DNA from: Sphingomonas beigongshangi
Lineage (GTDB): Bacteria; Pseudomonadota; Alphaproteobacteria; Sphingomonadales; Sphingomonadaceae
NCBI RefSeq assembly: GCF_016820445.1
Contig: NZ_JADHDT010000002.1
Coordinates: forward strand, 434,001-498,000
Length of the DNA: 64,000 bases
Direction of reading: 5' to 3'
Part shown: positions 1 through 8,366 of the stretch, piece after piece
How positions within the stretch are numbered: position 1 is the first letter of the stretch
Layout: every line of letters starts with the position of its first letter
Program-made: the position numbers and the translations under genes
The notes under the pieces: model-generated
The model's database searches: none
Seen by the model: the letters and a program-made list of their open reading frames with translations, nothing else
Told to the model about the DNA's origin: nothing

Positions 1-104
1 GTTGGGCAGCTAAGAGCTTTTGTGGCCGATCCGATCGGAACAATGTCCGACCAAGGTGGATCGGCCATGCAGCCTGCCCTTAATCGAGCGGACAAAGAGG
101 AATC

Positions 105-989
105 ATGATCGTCGATGCCACCCCCCGTCTGCGCCAGATCGTCGCCGAGGTCTGGCGCCCGCTGACCATCCTGTTCTTCTGGGACGTCGCGGTGACCGTC
201 ACTTACTATTTCCTGCCCTTTCGCGCGCCGTCGCTGCCGCTGACGCTGTTCGGCACGGTGCTGGCGCTGTTCCTCGGCTTTCGCAGCAATTCGGCCTATG
301 CGCGCTGGTGGGAGGGGCGCTCGCTCTGGGGGCTGATGATCAACGCCTCGCGCAACCTCAGCCGCGAGGCGCGCAACTTCCTGCCGGGCGACGAGGCGCG
401 CGACCTGCGCCGCTCGATCGTGTTGCGCCAGATCGCTTATGTGAACGCGCTCCGCTGCCAGCTTCGTCGCCAGCCGGTCGACGAACAGGTGCTGCGATTC
501 CTGTCGCGCGGCGAGGCGACCCCGTCGCTGTCGCGAACCAACATCGCGAATGGGCTGCTCGACGGCACCGGTCGGCGGATCGACGATGCCAGGCGTCAGG
601 GCTGGATCGACACCATCCAGCAGACGCAGATGGAATCGGTGCTGGTCGACATCGCCAATGCGCAGGGCGGCATGGAGCGGTTGAAGAACACCCCGCTGCC
701 CAATCAATACCGCTTCTTCCCGACGCTGTTCGTGCACCTGTTCTGCGTGCTGCTGCCCATCGGCCTCGTCGAGACGCTGGGGTTCGCGACGCCGCTCGGA
801 TCGACGATGGCGGGTCTGATGTTCCTCGCGGTGCTCGCGATCGGCGACGATCTGGTCGATCCCTTCGCCAATACCGTCCACGATCTGCCGCTGTCGGCGA
901 TGTGCCGCACGATCGAGATCGACCTGCTCCAGTCGATCGGCGACGAAGCGCCGGCTCCGCTGCAGCCGGAGCATGGCGTACTCTGGTGA
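105..989 (+). CDS. bestrophin-family (UPF0187) anion channel-like membrane protein
   Basis: The 294-aa product has the bacterial bestrophin layout. An N-terminal hydrophobic block (about residues 18-60, including FFWDVAVTVTYYFLPF) is followed by the motif FRSNSAYARWWEGR near residues 59-72, and a second hydrophobic pair lies around 205-255. The SNxAYxRWWEGR motif is a hallmark of the YneE/bestrophin family. Bacterial homologues form pentameric ion channels in the inner membrane; the ion carried here cannot be read from sequence. The ATG follows an AAAGAGGA ribosome site. It converges on the response regulator downstream, with only 21 bp between the stop codons, and no partner gene is evident. 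The 104 bp before it hold the leader only and no other recognisable feature. Confidence 0.85.
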   Translation: MIVDATPRLRQIVAEVWRPLTILFFWDVAVTVTYYFLPFRAPSLPLTLFGTVLALFLGFRSNSAYARWWEGRSLWGLMINASRNLSREARNFLPGDEARDLRRSIVLRQIAYVNALRCQLRRQPVDEQVLRFLSRGEATPSLSRTNIANGLLDGTGRRIDDARRQGWIDTIQQTQMESVLVDIANAQGGMERLKNTPLPNQYRFFPTLFVHLFCVLLPIGLVETLGFATPLGSTMAGLMFLAVLAIGDDLVDPFANTVHDLPLSAMCRTIEIDLLQSIGDEAPAPLQPEHGVLW

Positions 990-1010
990 CGCGGCGCGTG
1001 TCGCACGCGA

Positions 1011-2423
1011 TCAGGCGGCGTTGTCGATGCCCAGCTCGCCGAGCTTGCGATACAAGGTCGACCGACCGATCCCGAGCCGCCGCGCGACCTCCGTCATCCG
1101 GCCGCGATAATGGCCGATGGCGAGTCGGATGACATCGGCCTCGATGTCCTCCAGCGGACGCAGATTGCCGTCCGGCCGGAACAGCGTGACCCCCGCGCCC
1201 GATGCGGGCGCGACGACGCCGCCGCGACGCTGGCCGAGCGCGGCGATCTGCGGGAAGTCGGCGCGCGTCAGCGCATCGCCCTCACACAGGATCGCGGCGC
1301 GGAACAATGCGTTCTGCAACTGCCGCACGTTGCCCGGCCAATCGTAGCCGACGAGCAGCGCCAGCGCCTCGTCGGTGATGCCAAGCGGACGAAGTCCCGG
1401 CTGGTGCGCGATCCGCGCCAGCAGGTGCCGGGCCAATGCGGGAATGTCGCCGGATCGCTCGCGCAGGGGCGGGATCGTCACCTGCACGACGTTGAGCCGG
1501 TAATAGAGGTCTTCGCGGAACCGGCCGGCCTCGACCTCCTCGATCAGCCGCTTGTTGGTCGCGGCGATCACGCGGACGTCGACCTCGCGGGCGTGGCGCG
1601 CGCCGATCGGCTGTACCTCTCCCGACTGCAGCACGCGCAACAGCTTGACCTGCGCGTCGAGCGGCATTTCGCCGACCTCGTCCAGGAACAGGGTACCGCC
1701 GTCGGCATCGACGAATTTGCCGATCTTGCGCTCGAACGCGCCGGTGAAGGCGCCCTTCTCGTGCCCGAACAGCTCCGATTCGACGAGGTTCGCGGGGATG
1801 GCGCCGCAGTTGACCGTCACCATCGGTCGCCGCGCGCGTGGGCTGGCGGCGTGGATCGCATCCGCGACCACTTCCTTGCCGACGCCGCTCTCGCCTTCGA
1901 TCAGCACCGGCACGCGCGCGCGCGCCGCCTTGGCGGCGATGGCCAGCGCGGCGCGGAACTCGGGCGCGGAGCCGACGATCTCGTCGAAGGCGAGCAGCGC
2001 GGGGATCTTCTCGGTCAGCGGGCGCAACTCTCCCGCCGCGGTGCCCGCGACCGCCGCCTCGAGCGCGGCGAGCAGCCGTTCCGGGGCAAGCGGCTTGACC
2101 AGGAAGTCGGTGGCGCCCGCGCGCATGGCGGCTACCGCATGCGCGACCGATCCGTTCGCGGTCAGCATCAGGATCGGCAGCGCCGGACGCTGGCTGCGCA
2201 GCGCCGCGATCGCGTCCGCCGTATCCGCGTCGGGCGCCCGGTGGTCGAGCAATATCGCATCCAGCTGCATGCCGTCCTGCGTGCCGAGCTGCGCCAGGGC
2301 CATCTCGCCGTCATTGGCGAAGATGGAGCGCCACCCGGCGCGCGCCGCCAGCGCGGCGACCAGCCTGCGCTGTGCCGGTTCGTCGTCGATCAGCAAAAGC
2401 AACCGCTGTCCGTTACGGGTCAT
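1011..2423 (-). CDS. NtrC-type sigma-54-dependent response regulator
   Basis: The 470-aa protein has three parts in order. A receiver domain (about 8-125) has the acidic pair D13/D14 and the likely phospho-acceptor D60. A central AAA+ domain (about 150-380) carries GESGVGKE (Walker A), the sigma-54 contact loop GAFTGA and GGTLFLDEVGEM (Walker B). A C-terminal Fis-type helix-turn-helix ends in IGRSTLYRKLGELGI. It should activate sigma-54 promoters after phosphorylation by a histidine kinase, but no kinase gene is nearby, so the signal is unknown. The start is placed at the second in-frame ATG because GGGACGAG lies about 8 nt before it; an ATG 27 nt further upstream (2450) has no ribosome site. 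The DNA-binding end is complete. Confidence 0.9.
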   Translation of the reverse strand: MTRNGQRLLLLIDDEPAQRRLVAALAARAGWRSIFANDGEMALAQLGTQDGMQLDAILLDHRAPDADTADAIAALRSQRPALPILMLTANGSVAHAVAAMRAGATDFLVKPLAPERLLAALEAAVAGTAAGELRPLTEKIPALLAFDEIVGSAPEFRAALAIAAKAARARVPVLIEGESGVGKEVVADAIHAASPRARRPMVTVNCGAIPANLVESELFGHEKGAFTGAFERKIGKFVDADGGTLFLDEVGEMPLDAQVKLLRVLQSGEVQPIGARHAREVDVRVIAATNKRLIEEVEAGRFREDLYYRLNVVQVTIPPLRERSGDIPALARHLLARIAHQPGLRPLGITDEALALLVGYDWPGNVRQLQNALFRAAILCEGDALTRADFPQIAALGQRRGGVVAPASGAGVTLFRPDGNLRPLEDIEADVIRLAIGHYRGRMTEVARRLGIGRSTLYRKLGELGIDNAA

Positions 2424-2552
2424 CGTCGATCTCGTCCCATTTCGGATCATCGCTTAGCCCGGCGACGGTAAAGGTCGGCTTAAGCGCATCGTACGTGCCG
2501 CTGCTTGACGGCGGCGGAGCTTTGCGGGCAGGGTTCGTTCCGGACCAGAACG

Positions 2553-2566
2553 ACCCCTGCAGGGGT
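2553..2566. promoter_or_regulatory. 14-bp perfect palindrome upstream of the transhydrogenase operon
   Basis: ACCCCTGCAGGGGT is a perfect palindrome, 20 bp before the start codon of the small oxidase subunit-like gene and next to a looser inverted pair (CGTTC/GAACG). Its position fits an operator or 5' untranslated structure. No factor can be assigned from sequence. Confidence 0.3.
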
Positions 2567-2585
2567 GCAAGCCAGGGAACAGAGG

Positions 2586-2708
2586 ATGGCCGGCAACGGG
2601 GACATGCACGCGCACGAGGCGACCTATGGCAGCGTCATCGGGATGCTGAAGTGGGGCGCGGTCGGGTGTGCGATCATCGCCGCCTTCGTGATCTGGCTGA
2701 TCGCGTAA
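2586..2708 (+). CDS. aa3-type cytochrome c oxidase subunit IV-like peptide
   Basis: This 40-aa product reads as a short charged head with HAHEATYGSVIGMLKW followed by one membrane helix (about 20-39) ending in FVIWLIA. That is the pattern of the alphaproteobacterial aa3-oxidase subunit IV family (COX4_pro_2): a His-rich amphipathic start, then a single helix. The start was chosen at the ATG preceded by AACAGAGG; a longer frame from 2505 adds an unlikely Arg/Thr-rich leader. It lies 10 bp before pntAA and is probably co-transcribed with it, so it may associate with transhydrogenase or with a respiratory complex encoded elsewhere. The family match is good; the role is inferred. Confidence 0.7.
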   Translation: MAGNGDMHAHEATYGSVIGMLKWGAVGCAIIAAFVIWLIA

Positions 2709-2718
2709 GGATCGCGCC

Positions 2719-3843
2719 ATGAAGATCGCCGTCCTCCGCGAACGAGCAGACGGCGAGCGTCGCGTTGCCGCGACCCCCGAAACCGTCCGCAAATTCGGTG
2801 CGCTCGGTGCCGAAGTTGCCGTCGAATCGGGGGCGGGGTCGGCCGCCTCCTACGACGATGCCGGCTATGCCGAGGCGGGGGCACGCATCGGCGACCGTGG
2901 GGCGACGCTAGCGGGGGCGGACATCGTCCTGGGCGTGCAAGGACCCGACCCGGCGGAACTCGGCGCTGTGTCGCCGGGCGCCTGGATCGTCGCGGGGCTC
3001 AACCCCTTCGGCGCGCGCGACCGGGTCGACGCCTATGCGGCGGCGGGGCTGGAGGCGCTGGCGATGGAGCTGATGCCGCGGATCACGCGCGCGCAGTCCA
3101 TGGATATCCTGTCGTCCCAGTCGAACCTGTCGGGGTACAAGGCGGTGCTCGACGCGGCGGCGGCATATGGCCGCGCCTTTCCGATGATGATGACGGCGGC
3201 GGGCACCGTCAGCGCCGCGCGGGTGTTCGTGATGGGCGTCGGCGTCGCCGGGCTGCAGGCGATCGCCACCGCGCGTCGGCTGGGGGCGCAGGTCTCCGCC
3301 ACCGACGTCCGCTCCGCGACCAAGGAACAGATCCTAAGCCTCGGCGCCAAGCCGGTGTTCGTCGAAAATGTCGCCGGCATCGAGGGCGAGGGCGCCGGGG
3401 GCTATGCCGGCGAGATGAGCCCGGCATATCAGGCGGCGCAGGCCGAACTCGTCTCCGCGCACATCGCCCGGCAGGACATCGTCATCACCACGGCGCTCAT
3501 CCCAGGCCGCCCCGCGCCGCGGCTGATCAGCGACGCGCAGGTGGCGAGCATGAAGCCGGGCAGCGTCATCGTCGACCTCGCGGTCGAGCAGGGCGGCAAT
3601 GTCGAAGGCGCCGTCCCGGGCGAGATCGTCGAGCGGCACGGCGTCCGCATCGTCGGTCATCGCAACGTGCCCTCGCGCCTGGCGGCGGATGCCTCGGCGC
3701 TGTTCGCGCGCAATCTCTACAACTTCCTGTCGACCTTCTGGGACAAGGAGGCGGGGCGACCCGTGCTGGATGCGGAGATCGGCGATGCGATCCGCCTGAC
3801 GCGCGACGGGCAGGTGGTTCACGCCCGGCTGCTCGGCGCATGA
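2719..3843 (+). CDS. pntAA: NAD(P) transhydrogenase subunit alpha part 1 (NAD(H)-binding domain I)
   Basis: The 374-aa protein matches the soluble NAD(H)-binding component of the three-polypeptide, Rhodospirillum-type proton-translocating transhydrogenase. It starts MKIAVLRERADGERRVAATP, typical of the alanine dehydrogenase/PNT N-terminal fold. The QSMDILSSQSNLSGYKAV region and the Rossmann stretch VMGVGVAGLQAIATARRLGA lie in the middle. The enzyme couples hydride transfer between NADH and NADP+ to proton entry and supplies NADPH. The gene starts 10 bp after the small subunit IV-like gene and is followed by pntAB and pntB. The 138 bp between it and pntAB hold no gene. Confidence 0.95.
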   Translation: MKIAVLRERADGERRVAATPETVRKFGALGAEVAVESGAGSAASYDDAGYAEAGARIGDRGATLAGADIVLGVQGPDPAELGAVSPGAWIVAGLNPFGARDRVDAYAAAGLEALAMELMPRITRAQSMDILSSQSNLSGYKAVLDAAAAYGRAFPMMMTAAGTVSAARVFVMGVGVAGLQAIATARRLGAQVSATDVRSATKEQILSLGAKPVFVENVAGIEGEGAGGYAGEMSPAYQAAQAELVSAHIARQDIVITTALIPGRPAPRLISDAQVASMKPGSVIVDLAVEQGGNVEGAVPGEIVERHGVRIVGHRNVPSRLAADASALFARNLYNFLSTFWDKEAGRPVLDAEIGDAIRLTRDGQVVHARLLGA

Positions 3844-3981
3844 ACCGCCCGTCCCGACTCCCGATGCCGCCTTGCGACCCAGGGGAAGGCGTGGGGACGG
3901 CAGAGCGGCGCGACGGGTCGCCCGATTCGCCGACGTGGAAAGCCGGGCCGGCGCCCGTGCGATCGGTAGGAGACTGAAACC

Positions 3982-4284
3982 ATGGACTTCGTCGCGATCC
4001 TGTCGATCTTCGTGCTCGCCTGCTTCGTCGGCTATTACGTGGTCTGGTCGGTCACGCCGGCGCTGCACACCCCGCTGATGGCGGTGACCAATGCGATCTC
4101 GTCGGTGATCATCGTCGGCGCGCTGATCGCCGGGGCGGCGGCGGGGTCGCCGGTGGCGAAGTGGCTGGGGCTTGCCGCCGTCGTGCTCGCCAGCATCAAC
4201 ATCTTCGGCGGCTTCGCGGTCACGCAGCGGATGCTCGCCATGTACAAGAAGAAGGACCGGCCGGCGGCCGCCGCGAAGCACTGA
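3982..4284 (+). CDS. pntAB: NAD(P) transhydrogenase subunit alpha part 2 (membrane)
   Basis: The 100-aa membrane protein has three to four predicted helices (about 5-25, 35-58, 62-85). It contains the conserved HTPLMAVTNAISS stretch of the PntA C-terminal membrane domain. With the membrane part of PntB it forms the proton channel (domain II) of transhydrogenase. GGAGA lies about 9 nt before the ATG. It sits between pntAA and pntB, as in other alphaproteobacteria with the split alpha subunit. The protein ends in a short Lys/Ala tail. Confidence 0.93.
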   Translation: MDFVAILSIFVLACFVGYYVVWSVTPALHTPLMAVTNAISSVIIVGALIAGAAAGSPVAKWLGLAAVVLASINIFGGFAVTQRMLAMYKKKDRPAAAAKH

Positions 4285-4375
4285 ACGCGTCACCCCGGCG
4301 CGGGCCGGGGTCCACTCATCCACTTGCGCTCGCGGCGCGGTGGATCCCGGCTTCCGCCGGGATGACGGCAAGGGG
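4285..4375. repeat. palindromic REP-like repeat between pntAB and pntB
   Basis: Two hairpins face each other. CACCCCGGCGCGGGCCGGGG occurs early, and later GGATCCCGGC pairs with GCCGGGAT. The module with CCCGGC/GCCGGG ending in GATGACG is the kind of dispersed intergenic repeat common in Sphingomonas genomes. It fills the 97-bp gap inside the transhydrogenase operon, so it is transcribed and could affect mRNA stability between pntAB and pntB. No coding content is seen. Confidence 0.6.
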
Positions 4376-4381
4376 GACAGG

Positions 4382-5902
4382 ATGGAACACGCAACCGCCG
4401 GCAGCTCGTTCGCGGCGCTCGCCTATCTGATCGCCGGGGTGTGCTTCATCCTCGCGCTGCGCGGCCTGTCGTCGCCGACCTCCAGCCAGCGCGGCAATCG
4501 CTTCGGCATGATCGGCATGACGATCGCGGTGGTGACGACGTTGGTGACCCACGTGCCGCTTCAGGCGGTCGGCCTCGTGCTGACGGACCCATCCGGCGTG
4601 GTCGCTTCGACCGGACCGTTGTTCGAGCGGATCGACTGGCTCACCGTCCTCGAAATCCTCGCCGCCATAGGCATCGGCGCGGTGATCGGCATCAGCACCG
4701 CGCGCCGCATCGCGATGACCGCGATGCCGCAGCTCGTCGCCGCCTTCCACAGCCTCGTCGGCCTCGCCGCGGTGCTGGTCGCCGCCGCCGCCTATCTCAA
4801 CCCTTCCGCGTTCGGCATCGCCGACCTCGTCGTGCCGCTGATCGGCCCGCCCTTCGCCGTCATCCATCAGGTCAGCCGGATCGAGATGGGCCTGGGCGTC
4901 GCGATCGGCGCGATCACCTTTTCCGGCAGCGTCATCGCGTTCCTGAAGCTCAACGGCAACATGGGCGGCAAGCCGATCCTGCTGCCCGGTCGCCACGTCC
5001 TCAACCTCGGCGTGCTGGCCGCCATCCTGTTGCTCGTCGCCTATTTCACGCAGGACCAGAGCCCCTGGGTGTTCTGGACGATCACCGCGCTCAGCTTCGC
5101 GATCGGCTTCCTGCTCATCATCCCGATCGGCGGCGCGGACATGCCGGTCGTGGTCAGCATGCTCAACAGCTATTCGGGCTGGGCGGCGGCGGCGATGGGC
5201 TTCACGCTGCACAACAGCGCGATGATCATCACCGGCGCGCTGGTCGGATCGTCGGGCGCGATCCTCAGCTACATCATGTGCCGCGCGATGAACCGCAGCT
5301 TCCTCAGCGTCATCGCGGGCGGCTTCGGCGCGGATTCGGGTGGCGCCAGCGGCGGCGCGGCGCAGGTGGACCGGCCGTGGAAGCGGGGCTCGGCGGAGGA
5401 TGCCGCCTTCCTGATGAGCCAGGCCGAGCAGGTCGTCATCGTTCCCGGCTATGGCATGGCGGTGGCGCAGGCGCAGCACGTGCTGCGCGAGATGGCCGAC
5501 AAGCTCAAGGCGCATGGCGTCCGCGTCAAATATGCGATCCATCCCGTCGCGGGCCGCATGCCGGGGCATATGAACGTGCTGCTCGCCGAAGCGAACGTGC
5601 CCTATGACGAGGTATTCGAGCTGGAGGACATCAACGCCGAATTCGCCCAGACCGATGTCGCCTTCGTCATCGGCGCAAACGATGTCACTAACCCCGCCGC
5701 CAAGACGGACAAGTCATCCCCCATCTATGGCATGCCCGTGCTCGACGTCGAAAAGGCGAAGACGGTGCTGTTCGTCAAGCGATCGATGGGGGGCGTCGGC
5801 TATGCCGGCGTCGACAACGACGTCTTCTATCGTGACAACACGATGATGTTGCTCGCCGATGCCAAGAAGATGGTCGAGGACATCGTCAAAAGCTTGGACT
5901 GA
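4382..5902 (+). CDS. pntB: NAD(P) transhydrogenase subunit beta
   Basis: The 506-aa protein combines about nine membrane helices (residues 8-300) with a C-terminal NADP(H)-binding domain III. Visible family motifs are IPIGGADMPVVVSMLNSYSG and HNSAMIITGALVGSSGAIL in the membrane half. The soluble half has VVIVPGYGMAVAQAQH and PVAGRMPGHMNVLLAEANVP, and later GANDVTNPAA. It completes the proton-pumping transhydrogenase with pntAA and pntAB. The start MEHATAG follows AAGGGGGACAGG. Translation from further upstream would run through the palindromic repeat and is unlikely. Confidence 0.95.
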   Translation: MEHATAGSSFAALAYLIAGVCFILALRGLSSPTSSQRGNRFGMIGMTIAVVTTLVTHVPLQAVGLVLTDPSGVVASTGPLFERIDWLTVLEILAAIGIGAVIGISTARRIAMTAMPQLVAAFHSLVGLAAVLVAAAAYLNPSAFGIADLVVPLIGPPFAVIHQVSRIEMGLGVAIGAITFSGSVIAFLKLNGNMGGKPILLPGRHVLNLGVLAAILLLVAYFTQDQSPWVFWTITALSFAIGFLLIIPIGGADMPVVVSMLNSYSGWAAAAMGFTLHNSAMIITGALVGSSGAILSYIMCRAMNRSFLSVIAGGFGADSGGASGGAAQVDRPWKRGSAEDAAFLMSQAEQVVIVPGYGMAVAQAQHVLREMADKLKAHGVRVKYAIHPVAGRMPGHMNVLLAEANVPYDEVFELEDINAEFAQTDVAFVIGANDVTNPAAKTDKSSPIYGMPVLDVEKAKTVLFVKRSMGGVGYAGVDNDVFYRDNTMMLLADAKKMVEDIVKSLD

Positions 5903-6034
5903 TCGCCGTCGCATCCGTTATGGATGGAAAATGGTCGCACGCGGACGGGCGTGGCGAGCTTCCCCTCCGAAACGGAGAGGAATCCGCACGCTGACCCGCT
6001 TATCAAGGACCTATCCTATCGTCATGGGGGGACG

Positions 6035-6988
6035 ATGACGACGAGCGGCCTTGCGACGGGATATGCCACGACGACACGGCCGGTGCTCCTGATCGCCGAG
6101 GCGTCGATGGCGAGCGATGCCGAACAGGCTATCGCGCGTGCCGGGAGCCGGATGCTGCGGCGGATCGGCTGGGCCGATGTGCCGCACCGACTGGCGGAAC
6201 CGATGCTCGCGCCGCTGCTCATGGCGGAGGCGCGCGGCGTGGCAGCCGATGTCCTCGATCTGGCGCTGGCGCGGCTCGAGGGTTTTGCCGTCGCGCTCGA
6301 CGTGCCGCTGATCCTCAGCTTCGGACGCGATCAGCTCGACCAGGTCGCCGCCGCACTGTCTCTCGCCGAGGTCACGCTGCTGTGCGACCCCGAACCCTTC
6401 GACCGCATCCTCGCGCTGGCCATGGCCGGCCATCCGCACGGCCCGCCCATGCTGAGCGACAGCCTGCGCGAGAACGACGGGGTGAGGTTGCAGCGGCTCA
6501 ACGACGAGGTGGCGCGGATCGCGGAAATCCTGGCGCGGCTCGCGCGGGCCGACCACGGCCCGGGCGGCGATGCCTATGATCTGGCGGACCGGCATCGCGG
6601 CTATGACGCAGGCCCCACCAGCGGCGGCGAGCCCGTCGAGCCGACCGAAGTCCGCAGGCTGATCCAGCTGCGCCGCCTGCGCGGCAAGTTCTTCGGTGGC
6701 TTTGGACAGGGCCTGTTCGAGGATCCGGCATGGGACATGCTGCTCGACCTGTACGCGGCCGAGCTGGAGGACCGGCAGGTCAGCGTATCGAGCCTGTGCA
6801 TCGCCGCTGCAGTCGCGCCGACCACGGCGCTGCGCTGGATCGCCAAGATGACGGACCTGGGTCTGCTCGCGCGCCATCCCGACCCCGCCGACCGTCGCCG
6901 GGCGTTCATGGCCCTGTCGCGGCGCGCGTCGGAGGCGATGCGCAACTACATGGTCGCGGCGCGCCGCGTAGAGGGAAGTTTGGGCTGA
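6035..6988 (+). CDS. MarR-like winged-helix regulator with an N-terminal extension
   Basis: The 317-aa protein has a C-terminal winged helix (about 220-310). ELEDRQVSVSSLCIAAAVAP precedes the recognition stretch TTALRWIAKMTDLGLLARHP and the wing DPADRRRAFMALS, the MarR pattern. The first ~170 residues form an alpha/beta domain with no motif I can name; a Leu/Ala-rich helix (RLNDEVARIAEILARLA) links the two. The ATG at 6035 is used because the alternative start at 5924 adds 37 residues of low-complexity leader; the chosen start follows GGGGGGACG. The target genes and ligand are unknown. It stands alone between pntB and tRNA-Val. Confidence 0.7.
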   Translation: MTTSGLATGYATTTRPVLLIAEASMASDAEQAIARAGSRMLRRIGWADVPHRLAEPMLAPLLMAEARGVAADVLDLALARLEGFAVALDVPLILSFGRDQLDQVAAALSLAEVTLLCDPEPFDRILALAMAGHPHGPPMLSDSLRENDGVRLQRLNDEVARIAEILARLARADHGPGGDAYDLADRHRGYDAGPTSGGEPVEPTEVRRLIQLRRLRGKFFGGFGQGLFEDPAWDMLLDLYAAELEDRQVSVSSLCIAAAVAPTTALRWIAKMTDLGLLARHPDPADRRRAFMALSRRASEAMRNYMVAARRVEGSLG

Positions 6989-7062
6989 TCGACGCCGCCG
7001 CGATGCGACGGGGCTTGCGCGGACGCCGCCGCTTTGGCATCGCCCGTCACACCCGCAATCGG

Positions 7063-7138
7063 GGGCGCTTAGCTCAGCTGGTAGAGCGGCTCGTTTACAC
7101 CGAGTAGGTCGGCGGTTCGAACCCGTCAGCGCCCACCA
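7063..7138 (+). tRNA. tRNA-Val (anticodon UAC)
   Basis: The acceptor stem GGGCGCT pairs with AGCGCCC and the encoded 3' end is ACCA. The D arm is GCTCAGCTGGTAGAGC. The anticodon stem GCTCG/CGAGT encloses loop TTTACAC with TAC at positions 34-36. The T arm contains GGTTCGAACCC. Total length is 76 nt. No integrase or direct repeat lies alongside, so it is not marked as an island attachment site. Confidence 0.96.
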
Positions 7139-7151
7139 TCCGCGCCGCGGT

Positions 7152-7583
7152 TCAGGAGCCCGGCCACCGATCGCGCATCGGCCGCTGGATCGGGCAGGCC
7201 TTCCCTCTCAAATCCCACGCCTGCTGATGGCGATCCGCCGTCTGTCCGTCACGAAGCATCGCCAGCATCGCGTCGCGCGGCGTGGCGCCGACCTGCGTGT
7301 CCGGCGCATCGATCTGCGCACGGATGGCACGCAGCGCCTCGGCGACCCGGCGCTGCCGTGCCGGGGACGGCGAACCGCGCGTGATCGCCCGCCACATCGC
7401 GTCGAAGGGGCCGCGATCACGGCGCCCCGGCGGTATGGCGGCATGAAGGAACGCGAGGACGAAGCGCAGCAACGAATCGGGCGCGACCGATTCGCTGCGC
7501 GCGCGCGCCGCCGATTCATCGAGCGCGCTCAGCGCCTTGGCCACCAGGTCGTCATCGAGTCGCATGGGATGCGCATGGAACAC
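7152..7583 (-). CDS. hypothetical protein, 143 aa
   Basis: I do not recognise a family. The product is mostly helical, Ala/Arg/Asp-rich and soluble, with SVAPDSLLRFVLAFLHAAIP as the most hydrophobic helix and no signal peptide. A second ATG at 7565 (MRLDDDL) would give 137 aa and is equally possible, since neither start has a clear ribosome site. It lies 32 bp after the XpaC-like gene on the same strand and may be the last gene of that operon. Its end faces tRNA-Val, 13 bp away. The opposite-strand frame over this stretch is Arg-rich and looks like a shadow. Confidence 0.5.
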   Translation of the reverse strand: MFHAHPMRLDDDLVAKALSALDESAARARSESVAPDSLLRFVLAFLHAAIPPGRRDRGPFDAMWRAITRGSPSPARQRRVAEALRAIRAQIDAPDTQVGATPRDAMLAMLRDGQTADRHQQAWDLRGKACPIQRPMRDRWPGS

Positions 7584-7615
7584 ATCATGAACGCGATCCG
7601 CAACCCCCGAGCGTC

Positions 7616-8359
7616 TCAGCCCTGGCGATTGTCCGGAGCAGGCTCATCGCCGCGGTATTTCACCTCGAGATAGCGGCCGCGGGTCGACAGGCTGTCGAGA
7701 TCGTCCTGCGCCAGCCGCCGCGTCATGTCGGCGATCTCCTGCTCGATCAGACGCAAGCCCGCGACGAGTTCGGTATCGGGCGTGCGACCGTTGCGCTCGA
7801 CCTTGCGCAACGGCTCGGGCACGCGGGCATAATCGTTGACGAAGGCGGGGAGTTGCTCGCCGATCAACCGCCGCACCTCATAGGCTTCCTCGTCGCGGCC
7901 CTCCAGCCGCCCCAGCTGCGGGGACAGCGTCTCGAGCCGCTGGCCGATCTGGTCGACGATCGCGCGCGCCGGCGCGGGCAGGGCGGGACGCTGCGCCTCG
8001 AGCCAACGCTCCGTCTTCGCCGGCAGCGCCTTGATGTCACCCTCGCGCAGCGCGCGTTCGCTCGGCGCCCGCGCGGCGGGGGCGAGGCCGATGAGCAACG
8101 TCGCCGCCACCATCAGCAAAAGCACGCCGAGCGCACCGAAGATGCCGAGCGGAAAGATCATGCCCAGAATTGCCGCCGCGATCAGGATCGCCGCGTCGAC
8201 CGCCGCGATCACCGCGAGCCGCCGCCCGGCGCTGACCGCGCGCCGCTTCAGCCGCTTGCCGTGGACGCGATACTGGTCGCGCACCTGCCCGCCGTAATCC
8301 GCACTGATCCGCGCCATCGTGGCGCGCGCGCGGGCGATCTGTTCGTCGACTTCGGTCAT
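7616..8359 (-). CDS. XpaC-like membrane protein partner of TelA
   Basis: The 247-aa protein starts with a charged helix (IARARATMARISADYGGQVR), then two adjacent membrane helices (about 47-92, containing VIAAVDAAILIAAAILGMIF). A long soluble helical C-terminal half ends in a Tyr/Glu-rich tail. This topology and its position 7 bp downstream of telA match the 5-bromo-4-chloroindolyl phosphate hydrolysis (XpaC) family, which is usually paired with TelA. The molecular function is not established. Translation is probably coupled to telA. Confidence 0.6.
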   Translation of the reverse strand: MTEVDEQIARARATMARISADYGGQVRDQYRVHGKRLKRRAVSAGRRLAVIAAVDAAILIAAAILGMIFPLGIFGALGVLLLMVAATLLIGLAPAARAPSERALREGDIKALPAKTERWLEAQRPALPAPARAIVDQIGQRLETLSPQLGRLEGRDEEAYEVRRLIGEQLPAFVNDYARVPEPLRKVERNGRTPDTELVAGLRLIEQEIADMTRRLAQDDLDSLSTRGRYLEVKYRGDEPAPDNRQG

Positions 8360-8366
8360 CTCGGCC

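Noticed and set aside
7227..7673. A 148-codon plus-strand frame opposite the hypothetical gene next to tRNA-Val
   Set aside because: Arg/His-rich composition and overlap with the end of the XpaC-like gene indicate a shadow.
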